64,000 bases of DNA, taken from assembly GCF_037975245.1 (NCBI RefSeq), contig NC_092579.1, positions 16,764,178 through 16,828,177 on the forward strand. Direction: 5' to 3'. Positions within the stretch are counted from its first letter, which is position 1. Each line of letters begins with the position of its first letter. Shown piece after piece: positions 57,501-64,000 of this stretch. Both the position numbers and the translations under genes were made by a program. Under the pieces are notes generated by a model, which did not search any database, was not told the origin of the DNA, and was given only the letters and a program-made list of their open reading frames with translations. The DNA is from Apostichopus japonicus. Lineage: Eukaryota > Echinodermata > Holothuroidea > Aspidochirotida > Stichopodidae.

Positions 57501-58286
57501 GAGAGGATGCGGAACCCGCCCGAACTTCTCGTGGAGTCCGCTCACAGGGCTTTCGACGAGGAGGCCAGTGCGGGAGGCTCTCTAGTCTTACATGCATCTG
57601 ATACCAGCCCTAGGACACCTTCGCATTTCCTCGAGCACAGTAACAATAACGACATAAGCCTACCTAGTCCGTTTGGGGAATCCCGGGACAATCCCTTCGG
57701 CACCCGGAATTCAGACATTGAGAACTTTCCCTTCTTATCTCAGCACAGCGCATTCAATCAGGACGAGGACACCACCATCCTGGCGCCACCTCACACACCC
57801 CTTGACTACACCCGTAGCTCATCGGGGGAGTCATTCAGCGCCTTCAAGTGTCCGCCTGCAGGGGAGGATGTACTTCATCTCCGTGACCCCCCTCCTACCA
57901 AGTGGTGGTCCACAAACGACAATTACATCCATACCCCTTCACCTCAGGTCAGCGGCCCCTCCACAGATGTCAACAGCTTTCACCTTTCGCCGGGATCTCA
58001 GAGCAGCCAAGACAGCGCTTACCAGCTGAGTCCCTCATCCCCCTACGGAGGAGATACAAGCCCGACGGCTACGACGGTCCCCGCAAGCATGAATCTGACG
58101 TTGGAGGACACTAAATCTCCCCTGGGATCCATGTCGTATGCGACAGCGCTCAGGACACCAAAATCAAAGGGTATCAAGTCCGGTGGAAGTCAAGACGGTC
58201 GGTCGAACACGGCATCCCCTGATCCGCTGTCATTGATTGAAGATCTGGGCAGTAGACAGAAAGGTGGTTACTACTCCATATTCTAG
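18330..58286 (+). CDS. HELZ: HELZ orthologue, RNA helicase with zinc finger (gene, 17 coding exons)
   Basis: Seventeen exons join in frame (5430 nt) to a 1809-residue protein; human HELZ has about 1940. Order: TPR-like repeats (1-146), low-complexity linker (147-208), C2H2 finger (C214, C217, H230, H236), RPPPRG motif (251-256), CCCH finger (C265, C271, C277, H281), beta-rich region (about 331-700), and SF1B UPF1-like helicase core. The core has Q723, Walker A GPYGTGKT 745-752, DEAA 871-874, GDYMQISP 898-905, NYRS 942-945, motif V near 1068-1074 and TAITRAQ 1117-1123. A PAM2 motif (1181-1190), a disordered tail and a conserved end (1760-1809) follow. Human HELZ is a cytoplasmic mRNA-binding helicase reported to bind PABPC1 and recruit CCR4-NOT to promote mRNA decay; conserved motifs suggest the same here. 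The start at 18330 sits in ACCATGG, a full Kozak match. The order of domains separates it from HELZ2. Confidence 0.95.
21465..21690. repeat. Interspersed repeat fragment (SINE/MITE-like)
   Basis: (CAAT)n, then CTTCTATAGCGCCTAATATC, CAGTGGCGCTCAGTCAATTA, and a stretch ending GTTTGTTCCAGAGTTCAGGG and GCTGCTACGGAGAATGAACG. This looks to me like a dispersed repeat seen widely in invertebrate and lower vertebrate genomes; the class is uncertain from the sequence alone. Confidence 0.5.
25481..25616. repeat. Tandem duplication, two 67 bp copies, period 69
   Basis: CTCTCTGTTTTGTTTACAAT starts at 25481 and 25550; both copies run through GCCTGTGTGCTAGCCTGTGT to GAATAGTATC. Only two adjacent bases differ within the unit (TTAGGCC against TTTCGCC), so the duplication is recent. 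Confidence 0.92.
26085..26255 (+). CDS. HELZ: HELZ coding exon 2 (TPR-like)
   Basis: Residues 64-120. [20 protein letters not shown] and [20 protein letters not shown] are tandem TPR-type helices matching the N-terminus of human HELZ in order. Acceptor CATTTAG, donor AAG/GTAAAA. Confidence 0.85.
27465..27615. repeat. Degraded dispersed repeat, copy 1
   Basis: AACATAATCTAAGCACTCTG, then GTGAAATTTGCATT, and further on GCAAACAGGTATGATGTCAT followed by CACACTGAC. The same series in the same order is found at about 53485-53635. Confidence 0.5.
28761..28785. mobile_element. 25 bp micro foldback insertion, hAT-like termini
   Basis: CAGGGAGTTG, a CATAA loop, then CAACTCCCTG form a perfect hairpin, flanked by direct repeats GTTGTACCAG (28754-28763 and 28786-28795, the left one overlapping the element's first bases). 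Ends match the insertion at 1848-1900. Confidence 0.65.
30491..30579 (-). repeat. Dispersed repeat, inverted copy
   Basis: The reverse complement matches the copies at 35878-35972 and 36206-36300 (CTTACCTGTCTCC...TAGTATGCCCTGGTAATCTT...CACTGT), with a few substitutions and a 4 bp insertion. Confidence 0.8.
34171..34248 (+). CDS. HELZ: HELZ coding exon 3
   Basis: Residues 121-146, a short helical segment ([20 protein letters not shown]) closing the TPR-like region. Acceptor TGCCTTTCAG, donor GAT/GTAAGT, 78 nt, phase 0 on both sides, so it could be skipped without a frameshift. Confidence 0.85.
35878..35972 (+). repeat. Dispersed repeat, direct copy 1
   Basis: TTTACTTTGCTCCTTGCTTA through CACCTCATTCTACCGTGTCT to ACACTGTGCACC; almost identical to the copy 328 bp downstream. 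Confidence 0.9.
36206..36300 (+). repeat. Dispersed repeat, direct copy 2
   Basis: Same unit as at 35878, differing mainly in the first 20 bases (TTTACTTCGTTCCTCGCTTA). It is followed by CCACTCGTAAATATC, which is also next to the inverted copy at 30.5 kb but in the unchanged orientation. Confidence 0.9.
38626..39061. mobile_element. 436 bp TIR element with 15 bp duplicated flanks
   Basis: Flanked by exact direct repeats CACTGCCTTTAACCA (38611-38625 and 39062-39076). Left end GCGTTACCAGCGACAGTT; right end complement begins GTTACCAGAGTTAGCG, giving an imperfect inverted repeat around GTTACCAG. AAAACGCTAGA-type motifs occur near both ends. No coding capacity. The superfamily is not clear because a 15 bp duplication is long for a TIR element. 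Confidence 0.7.
40655..41110. repeat. Degenerate repeat cluster
   Basis: CCTGTAACAGTATAATG at about 40657 recurs as AACAGTATAATGGTATTACA near 40740; GGGCATGTAACGGGAGATGA near 40792 recurs as GGGGCAATGTAACAGGAGAC near 40994, each followed by CTTGAT and CACCC. The 165-codon minus-strand frame (40673-41170) covers this cluster and is not a gene. Confidence 0.6.
42623..42809 (+). CDS. HELZ: HELZ coding exon 4 (Ser/Lys-rich linker)
   Basis: Residues 147-208 plus one base. Low-complexity sequence rich in Ser, Lys and Arg ([15 protein letters not shown]), probably a disordered linker. Assigned because it restores the frame between exon 3 (phase 0) and exon 5 (phase 1). Acceptor TTATTTTAG, donor AGAA/GTGAGT. 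Confidence 0.78.
42810..44586 (+). other. HELZ: HELZ intron after coding exon 4
   Basis: No repeat or gene recognised apart from low-complexity T/A tracts. Confidence 0.6.
44587..44761 (+). CDS. HELZ: HELZ coding exon 5 (C2H2 finger, start of CCCH finger)
   Basis: Residues 209-266 plus two bases. [20 protein letters not shown] followed by LSESH gives C214-x2-C217-x12-H230-x5-H236, the spacing of U1/matrin-type C2H2 fingers that bind RNA. After a short linker come [16 protein letters not shown], the conserved HELZ lead-in to the CCCH finger, and its first Cys (C265). Acceptor TGGCAG, donor CAGA/GTATGC. Confidence 0.87.
44762..45796 (+). other. HELZ: HELZ intron after coding exon 5
   Basis: No recognisable feature; T-rich sequences throughout. 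Confidence 0.6.
45797..45986 (+). CDS. HELZ: HELZ coding exon 6 (rest of CCCH finger)
   Basis: Residues 267-330. [20 protein letters not shown] completes C265-x5-C271-x5-C277-x3-H281, then [14 protein letters not shown] as in human HELZ. The finger is shorter than the human C-x8-C-x5-C-x3-H. Acceptor CTCCGCAG, donor GTG/GTAAGT. Confidence 0.9.
46222..46329 (+). CDS. HELZ: HELZ coding exon 7
   Basis: Residues 331-366, beta-strand-rich segment [20 protein letters not shown], then WTFTLQCK, matching human HELZ in order. The end of the exon and its donor (CAATGTAAG/GTATGT) are duplicated 97 bp downstream. Confidence 0.9.
46305..46452 (+). repeat. HELZ: Tandem partial duplication of exon 7 tail and donor
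   Basis: 46305-46355 (CTGGACGTTCACGTTACAAT onward through GTATGTATCCTGTAACAGGA) is repeated at 46403-46452 with few changes. The second copy keeps a full splice donor and lies after a possible acceptor (TATCAG, 46386-46391), which would delimit a 35 nt pseudo-exon (46392-46426). Confidence 0.9.
46330..47067 (+). other. HELZ: HELZ intron after coding exon 7
   Basis: Includes the duplicated exon tail near its start; nothing else recognised. Confidence 0.7.
47068..47645 (+). CDS. HELZ: HELZ coding exon 8 (beta-rich pre-helicase region)
   Basis: Residues 367-558 plus two bases. [35 protein letters not shown] and [18 protein letters not shown] follow human HELZ segment by segment. The frame ends on a split Lys codon (AA/GTAAGT) completed by exon 9. 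Confidence 0.93.
47646..48774 (+). other. HELZ: HELZ intron after coding exon 8
   Basis: C-rich tract near 47905-47925; nothing else recognised. Confidence 0.6.
48775..49119 (+). CDS. HELZ: HELZ coding exon 9
   Basis: Residues 559-673 plus two bases. [18 protein letters not shown] and [18 protein letters not shown] are recognisable; the end, [11 protein letters not shown], is highly conserved in HELZ. Acceptor GCTACACAG, donor ACAG/GTAACG. Confidence 0.92.
49120..49751 (+). other. HELZ: HELZ intron after coding exon 9
   Basis: No recognisable feature. Confidence 0.6.
49752..49856 (+). CDS. HELZ: HELZ coding exon 10
   Basis: Residues 674-708 plus two bases: [12 protein letters not shown], then [17 protein letters not shown], conserved just ahead of the helicase core. 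Acceptor TTCGGTAG, donor CAA/GTAAGT. Confidence 0.9.
49857..50347 (+). other. HELZ: HELZ intron after coding exon 10
   Basis: No recognisable feature. Confidence 0.6.
50348..50554 (+). CDS. HELZ: HELZ coding exon 11 (Q motif, Walker A)
   Basis: Residues 709-777 plus two bases. [17 protein letters not shown] holds the Q motif glutamine (Q723). [18 protein letters not shown] holds Walker A at 50454-50477 with K751 as the phosphate-binding lysine. [10 protein letters not shown] (motif Ia) closes the exon. Confidence 0.95.
50555..51212 (+). other. HELZ: HELZ intron after coding exon 11
   Basis: No recognisable feature. Confidence 0.6.
51213..51466 (+). CDS. HELZ: HELZ coding exon 12
   Basis: Residues 778-862 plus one base. 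[19 protein letters not shown] and [20 protein letters not shown] match human HELZ, then [14 protein letters not shown] (motif Ic region). Acceptor TTCCCCTTCAG, donor CAAG/GTAAAC. Confidence 0.94.
51467..52091 (+). other. HELZ: HELZ intron after coding exon 12
   Basis: G-rich tract near 52008-52032 and a long T-rich stretch before the acceptor; nothing else recognised. Confidence 0.6.
52092..52210 (+). CDS. HELZ: HELZ coding exon 13 (DEAA box)
   Basis: Residues 863-902. [18 protein letters not shown] gives Walker B D871-E872; [10 protein letters not shown] begins motif III, with D899 and Q902. Acceptor TTTTTCAG, donor CAG/GTACAA. Confidence 0.95.
52211..52860 (+). other. HELZ: HELZ intron after coding exon 13
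   Basis: No recognisable feature. Confidence 0.6.
52861..53154 (+). CDS. HELZ: HELZ coding exon 14 (motifs III end, IV)
   Basis: Residues 903-1000. [20 protein letters not shown] completes motif III (human has LSP); [18 protein letters not shown] is motif [19 protein letters not shown] is close to identical to human. Phase 0 on both sides. Confidence 0.95.
53155..53903 (+). other. HELZ: HELZ intron after coding exon 14
   Basis: Contains copy 2 of the dispersed repeat also seen at 27465 (53485-53635) and a small direct repeat of AAACTCTGAA units near 53785-53850. Confidence 0.6.
53485..53635. repeat. Degraded dispersed repeat, copy 2
   Basis: AACATAATCTAAGTATTCTG, GAAATTGCATT, and then GAACAGGTGCGATGCTACAG with CACGCTGAC parallel the copy at 27465-27615 in order. 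Confidence 0.5.
53904..54087 (+). CDS. HELZ: HELZ coding exon 15
   Basis: Residues 1001-1061 plus one base. [20 protein letters not shown] is motif IVa/V lead-in; ends VERVMNVQG across the junction. The donor CAAG/GTTTGC is non-consensus but is the only one that joins in frame to exon 16. Confidence 0.93.
54088..55507 (+). other. HELZ: HELZ intron after coding exon 15, with hAT insertion
   Basis: The hAT element at 55107-55462 ends 45 nt before the acceptor. The rest of the intron shows no recognisable feature. Confidence 0.75.
55107..55462. mobile_element. hAT-type MITE, 356 bp
   Basis: Starts CAGGGGTGCACAAC and ends with GTTTGCCCACCCCTG; the inverted ends share CAGGGGTG. A perfect 8 bp duplication ATATATAT flanks it (55099-55106 and 55463-55470). 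The right end (GGGCCGCATGTGGCCCGCGG) is the well-known sequence of a widespread animal hAT non-autonomous group. No transposase frame. Confidence 0.85.
55508..55748 (+). CDS. HELZ: HELZ coding exon 16 (motifs V, VI)
   Basis: Residues 1062-1141 plus two bases. [18 protein letters not shown] is motif [21 protein letters not shown] is motif VI, with the arginine finger R1121; [18 protein letters not shown] follows. Donor GCAG/GTTTGT is another non-consensus site. Confidence 0.95.
55749..56281 (+). other. HELZ: HELZ intron after coding exon 16
   Basis: Pyrimidine-rich end (TCTTCCCCTCTACCCCCTCT); nothing else recognised. Confidence 0.65.
56282..58286 (+). CDS. HELZ: HELZ coding exon 17 (PAM2, disordered tail, stop)
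   Basis: Residues 1142-1809 and TAG. The helicase ends in [32 protein letters not shown] is a PAM2 motif (56397-56426), the peptide that binds the MLLE domain of poly(A)-binding protein. About 570 residues of Pro/Ser/Gln/Asn-rich, presumably disordered sequence follow. [21 protein letters not shown] and YYSIF at the end match the human C-terminus, though the tail between is not alignable by eye. Confidence 0.95.
56397..56426 (+). other. HELZ: PAM2 motif of HELZ
   Basis: [10 protein letters not shown] fits the PAM2 pattern L-N-x-x-A-x-E-F-x-P at every key residue (residues 1181-1190), just C-terminal to the helicase core as in human HELZ. Confidence 0.85.
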
Positions 58287-61200
58287 TTTTGATCCTTGCA
58301 TCTTTCCTCTCGGTTATTGATCCCGAGATATTCTCCTTGGTACGGTCGTTTAATAACAGTTTGATTTTGTGCAGAGAGTAGTGTTGTTATTTCTTGCGTG
58401 AATGGGAAGTGTAATAAGGAGTGTGTTTCAATGTCGTGCCTGTCATGGAGCAGCTCTGCAGCATTTGATCTGTGGTGAAATTGAAGGAGTTTATTGTTAT
58501 AACAGTTTAGTGATGTAAAAGCAAAATGAAAAACAATGACACACATACAAAGCAGAAGCAAGATTTGAAATAAATATGTCTGCAAGAGATATATGCACTT
58601 TTAAAATATAATGAGGAGCTGAATCCTGGTTTGTCTTCTGTGGAAATTAGTTTTTCACTCAATGAATTAAAAGTAATACTTGTGTTGGATATTAAGACGT
58701 GTTTTCTAGTGACTTTTAGCGCCCTGCCGTAATAATATCGTCTGAAGAGACATAAAGCAAAAATATTCTGATTGTTGTAAATATTCCACAAATGTTTAAG
58801 GATCGACAGATCATCTCAGGTTTAAAGGTTAGCCTTTGTTTTTCTTTGTCGTCACAAAAATTCTGAATCGTGGTCCACTAGCATGAAGCGAAATGGTTAA
58901 GAGATTTTGTTGCTGTTTGGAAGAAGAGAGAGTTTTGAATGAGCTGTAGAAAGAAAGAATGATTCTCTAAGTGTCTAAATGTCTTCTTAAAGACCGTAAA
59001 TCTTGAACAAAAAAAGACAAGAAATAGAAAGGAAGCTAATACCTCATTTTCTGTAAGTAAAATTCCCTGGAGTTATATCCACAGGCAAGCCAATCCTCAC
59101 AAATGAATTCATGTTCAAAGTTGTAATATTGTGCTCTATTTTTTCATACGTTCTGTACAGAATAGTTTGCTGTGATTTGGTCGATTTTTTGAAGCAACTT
59201 TATACGACTCGGTGTGGAATTGGAAGCAGTCCGTTGAGAGACTTGGTTATCATTATTTAGAGATTGATGATTTTGTTTTTTTTAAGAGGAAATTCATATG
59301 ATGAGGATAGAGGAGAAAGTTGGTGAATTGATTTATTGGTTTCGAATTATTAATATTTAAAAAGAAGGGGAAGAAGCGAGTGTAAATAGGTTGATATTTC
59401 AGCATCTGTTTAAAAATAGAATAAAAACAAGGCCTGTCGTAAAAGTAGATTGATAGTCTGCTAGAATAATAGTCCTTTTTATACAAAGTTATTGGATGTG
59501 AAGAAAAATAAGCTTCTGTTTGTGTGTTTGAAACACAACGATCTTTCTTGTCTTTTCTGTTGTGGTTGCTGTATCTGTAACTAATACAAAGTGGCTAATC
59601 GAAATTTTAAAATATATCAAAAAAATTATTTGTATTGTTGTTGTTTTCAGTAACCACAAATTGAGTTGTGAAACAATTTGATAAAAGAGACATTTTGGTG
59701 TGAAATTTGTTATGGTCTAATAAAAAGCTAAATCAAGTTTAAAAAAAAAGATGTCTTTTGAGCTAGTAGAATTGTACTGAATTTTCACTGCTTATGGTAA
59801 ACTGTATTTGTAGCAACAAATTGAGGAGGGAAAAAAAATAGATATTCATAAATCATACTGTTTGACAGTTATGGTCAATGTAAATTAATTAAAACTAGCG
59901 TTACTTTGTTATTCTGTTTTGGAAAGGGGTTATTATTTACTTTAATCAATGTATGGAAATTGCTGACTATAAAAAAAAGTATATTTCATGAAAATATTAA
60001 AAAAATATAAAAAAAGTTGAAAATAACACAAAAACCCACAAAAAATAATGAAATATTTGAAAAGAACAAAAAAATGAAAAAAATTAGTATGAAAATGGAA
60101 GGACTCTAAAAAAAAGTGTTGGAAAGTTTAGGAGATGGAACCAAGAGGTGGGTAAAAGGTTCACCCTCCATAGTTATGTGGAAGTTAACTTTCCTTAAAC
60201 ATTGGGTGTGTTTCACCTGTGACTTAAAAAGAAAATACCTTCATTCAATGTTATTGTTATATTCATCACAGTCTCTGCTTGCTCTGCCAAAAATGTAAAA
60301 AAAAAATTAAATAAATAAAAAAATATAAAAAAAAGTTAAAGACTATATTTATCTTTATTTTGAAAAAAAACTATTGGAAAAGACAAGTAAATAGATCAAA
60401 TGAATTTGTTGAGGCTTCTAGTTAGCTGCCTCTTCATCCCCTCTTGACCGGGGGTATTGTTCCTTAGTTACAGTGACATCAAATACAACATGATACCAAA
60501 AAGATTCAATGGAAATACACCAAAAAGAGGATTGAAGTTTTGGTTGTCAGATACTGAGAAGTGATCAGTGTTTCATCAATTGGTTCTGAGTTTAAAAAAA
60601 AAACAGAAAAATTGCTCTAAAACTTGAGAATTTTTATGCAGCATTGTAATTTTGTTATTTGACGGTTGATGGACTCTTGAAGTTAACTTTTTAAAACGTT
60701 GCATATCTGGAGCTTCTGCGTTCTTACATTTTAAGACAACGAAACAAATTTGCTTTTGTCAAGTCTTGCAGTGATAAGATCATTTCTTAAACTTGATGTG
60801 AATGGGTTTTTTTTTTTTTTCTCTTTTCCTTTTTTAAACCAATTGTTAAGAAAAAAGTTGTGTAGTTTGTGAGTTTAGACCAAAAACTTGTCCTGTGAAA
60901 CTTGAAAACAAATATACAAAACTTCAAGAGATCAATGTGACAATAGAGAAAAACAAGGAATGAAGAAGTTTCTTGCTGTTGGTTCATAAATAGAATTAGG
61001 CATGACTTAAAACACACACACACCCACATGCATGCAAGCAAGCATTCACGCATACAATCGCATACCTGAAAAATGACATGCAGGTTAAATATTTGTCAAG
61101 AATGTTGAATTGAAGAGTTACATTGTGTCTATTTTGGCTTATTAATTGACTTCTTGTGAAATCTTATGAAAGCAGCAAAGAGAAGAGCAAAAAAAATTAC

Positions 61201-61505
61201 GTTTGCACAATTTATGCACCTTCCCACCTAGCTCAATTCTAAAATGAAAGGGTTATATTTTGCCTGTGTTTGGCTGTGTGTGTGTTTTTGAGAAGTATCT
61301 TTTTTTTACTGCTTGTGGTTTTGGAGATATTCGTTGTTGTATTTTTTACAATTTTAGTTTTCTGTTGGAATATAATAGTAGATACAGGCATATGAAGTCT
61401 ACTTAGGTGAGAAAGAAATAGTCTCGACATTATTTGACCTGTGTACAGCTTTTTCCATTGGGATAGCTGTCTGAGTTCTTCTGTGTAAAATATGAAACCA
61501 ATAAA
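58287..61505 (+). other. HELZ: Probable HELZ 3' UTR
   Basis: No gene is seen. A-rich stretches (about 59975-60120 and 60296-60345) and several AATAAA hexamers occur (58569-58574 and later ones). Long 3' UTRs are known for vertebrate HELZ, so extension to 61.5 kb or beyond is plausible but unproven. Confidence 0.45.
61500..61505 (+). terminator. HELZ: Candidate HELZ polyadenylation signal
   Basis: AATAAA followed immediately by a G/T-rich element (GTTGGGTAGGTGGGGGTTGG), the classical arrangement of a strong cleavage site. Alternatives: 58569-58574, 62963-62968 and 63398-63403. Confidence 0.4.
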
Positions 61506-64000
61506 GTTGGGTAGGTGGGGGTTGGGGAATGGAGTTAGTAGTAGTAGTTGCAGTTGTCTAAATTGAAATTAAATTAAATCTATTAAGTTTAGATATTTGT
61601 GAAGGTGAAGGGGATATGAAGCCTTAAAATTGAGTAAAGTGTTACCTATTTGAAGAAAAGCAAACGTTAACAAAATTGTAGGCAAAGAAATGATACCTAC
61701 GTTCCATCCAGTTTTCAATCAATACTTTTCTTTTCATAACTGGAATATGATTTTCTCTGTATGATACAATCGAATCGATCAATATTTCAACAGTGACAAG
61801 GTCATCGCAATTATCTGAACAGAAAAGAAACATAGGGTCCATAAAGATCCTTCTGCACCACTAAAAAAACATAAACTGAAATAAATGAAGGAAACATTGA
61901 AAAATAATATATATTTAATTTTTTTTTAATATAACTCAGGAAATTCTTGCTGGATTTAATATCACAGTAGCTTTTGATACAGACTCCTTTACTGTAAGTT
62001 TTGTAACAAACTACAAAGTGACTTTTTCAACCATTTCAATTGGCTGCAGTACCACTAAGGTTTTGGTTTTCAAACCCAAAGAGAGAAGTCTTTTTTTTTT
62101 AGGGTATAGCGTAACAATTTTGGGTCCGGTTTTGTCGGCCGGGTTCAGATAAGAAGAAGGTATCCAAACAGTTAGAAACAAAAAACTATCAGGTTTTGGT
62201 GATCTGTTACCTTATTCTCTATTTCTTATTATTATATGTGTAAATAGTCTGGGTTTTGTGATAATATTTTGGTTACTAATTTATGTTTGTTTGAATGCTT
62301 CATCGCTGTGACAACCATTCGTTGGCCCACGGTTATTATGGGCCAGAAGTGTTATATTGTTTCATATTTTCTAGTGGCTCACTTTGACATCAAAGCCACA
62401 ATGGTGATGGTTTACCTTGTTCTGTTTAAGTGTATAATGCCTCACTGTTGTCTTAATTCAATTCTTTGAGGTTTCGAAATGGAGGGGGGCACTATGCTCC
62501 TATGTGCTGGTACATATTAATATTGTGGTTGTAATGTAAGTCTATCATGGGTGTATACTAGGGTCTCATTAAATTTATAACAGGTCACTCTTTGTCCAAA
62601 GTCAAGTACAGTATGCTGGTTGCTGTTGTCAGGCCTGGTGGTGAGAGGGGGACAAGGTGGTGAAAGGGGGGGGGGACCAGGCGGTGAGAGGGCAACCAGT
62701 TGGTATGAGCTCCTGGGTCAAGGAAAATATGGATTTTGGGGTTGGGAAAATATTTGATAAATAATTTGTGTATTTCTCATTTTCATAATATACTAGTAAG
62801 GAAAGAATAAAGAGTGCCAATATGGGGGTGGGGGGGGGGAGGGAAGAACGGGTGTTGACCTGATCATCCCAGGAGCCTGACCCAGCTGTTCACCCCTGTG
62901 ACTGTGGTATCAATTTTAGTTTATGATGGGTTACTGTGGTCCTCATGTAAATAATACTCTGTAATAAAGACACAGTGGGCTTCGTAGTAGGACCGTGTTG
63001 GACCCTAACGTAAGTTTGTTACTAAGTCACTGTGGTCTCAAGTCACAAGTAATTTGAGAACCCATTTCTTATAGTCATAATGTAACGATATATCACCTTA
63101 GGGTTACATATAAGTTCATAATGGTCATTGCACATTTTGACTATTGATGAACTCTGTTACTGGATACAGTGATTGTCCATCACAGTCTGTTAACGAGCAT
63201 TCAGTCTTAGTCATGTGTCAATGGTTGGTTATTGCATTGTTCTATTTTACTGATTTGTTCTAGGTCACTGATAATGCAAATGGGTCACGTTATCTTGGAC
63301 GGGCGGGTCACCATTTTTGACCGGGGGTGTCTACGTTCACTACAGAGGTCATCTTGTTATTGTGATTGTGCCTGTCAGTGTAAGAGACAATATGTTTAAT
63401 AAAATAACTGTGGTTTTCACGTTTTGTGATTGGACAATTTGGCCTTTACCCATTTGGATTGATATGCATTGGCTCACTTTTGGGTTTCGTCCAATTTTTA
63501 CCCTGTTCGACGCTATGCATGGATGTTATAGATTATGTACCTTGTGTCCCCTATGTATCAGTGAGCAACAAGACCGCCCTCAACATGTTGTACAAAGCAT
63601 CTTGTCACTTGGCCTATTATTATTATTGTATGCAATGGACAAGTGATTTTTATGTTTGCCTTAACCCTGAAAATATAATTGATTTTGTCTCCTCTATTGG
63701 TGGTAGATGCCATAAATATTAATATTTGTACTTAACTGTTTGGCAAGAATACACAACCTGTAGTAAATAGCCTCTCAGGGGTCAGAAAAATTGTCCATAT
63801 TAAGTATAAATCATATTATAAAAATGTAATTCTGGAAATTCAGGTTGGTTAAGAAATGATAGTTTGCTTGTTGAGGGAGGAAAAAAAAGGCATTAAGTTT
63901 GTAACATTCAACGTCCAGGGACCATTATCCACGATTTGGTATCAAAGATTTTACCTTTTTTTTTACTATAATTTGAAACATCATTTGCCTAGTTTATATT
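61506..64000. other. Downstream region, no gene seen
   Basis: AATAAA at 62963-62968 and 63398-63403 could still belong to the HELZ transcript. A small imperfect minisatellite GGTGGTGAGAGGGGGACAAG lies at about 62637-62695. The frames at 63317-63722 have no recognisable domain. Confidence 0.45.

Noticed and set aside
63317-63722. Two overlapping frames at the right end as a new gene
   Set aside because: No domain, no signal for splicing, and they overlap each other in different frames.
1-64000. Defence island, CRISPR array or integrated virus
   Set aside because: No regular short-spacer arrays, no reverse transcriptase, integrase, capsid or transposase frames were seen.

Overview
This is a 64 kb piece of an animal nuclear genome. 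It has split genes with GT-AG introns, kilobase-scale introns, many non-autonomous DNA transposons, microsatellites and G/C homopolymers. Gene content (an animal HELZ orthologue, an animal serine beta-lactamase-like protein and a drug/metabolite-type transporter) fits a marine invertebrate, probably a deuterostome such as an echinoderm or hemichordate. That placement is inference; nothing in the window fixes the species. There are no bacterial operons, phage genes, CRISPR arrays or rRNA genes, and I recognised no tRNA.

Layout. (1) 1-8.6 kb: repeat-rich DNA around one short gene on the minus strand, a 313-residue ten-helix EamA/SLC35G-like transporter (2463-3404). It contains a complete 906 bp hAT-type MITE (604-1509), a tiny foldback insertion (1848-1900), a 205 bp tandem duplication (6491-6885) and long TA/CA microsatellites. 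(2) 8645-14867, plus strand: a seven-exon gene for a 440-residue membrane-anchored class C beta-lactamase-like serine hydrolase; all seven exons join in frame and the S-x-x-K nucleophile motif is present. (3) About 16.6-61.5 kb, plus strand: one large gene orthologous to HELZ (probable helicase with zinc finger). I reconstruct 17 coding exons that join in frame to a 1809-residue protein: TPR-like repeats, a C2H2 finger, a CCCH finger, a beta-rich middle region, a UPF1-like SF1 helicase core with motifs Q, I, II, III, IV, V and VI visible, a PAM2 motif and a long disordered C-terminal tail ending in a conserved motif. A long 3' UTR follows. (4) 61.5-64 kb: no gene seen.

The three genes have no evident functional link. 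HELZ acts on mRNA (helicase, PABP-binding PAM2, CCR4-NOT recruitment reported for human HELZ); the other two are membrane proteins of unknown substrate. The points most worth a second look are the C2H2 finger between the TPR region and the CCCH finger of this HELZ, the CCCH finger that is three residues shorter than in human HELZ, a duplicated exon tail with splice donor in HELZ, and a group of very small hAT-like foldback insertions. I found no evidence of a new dedicated biological system such as a defence island.
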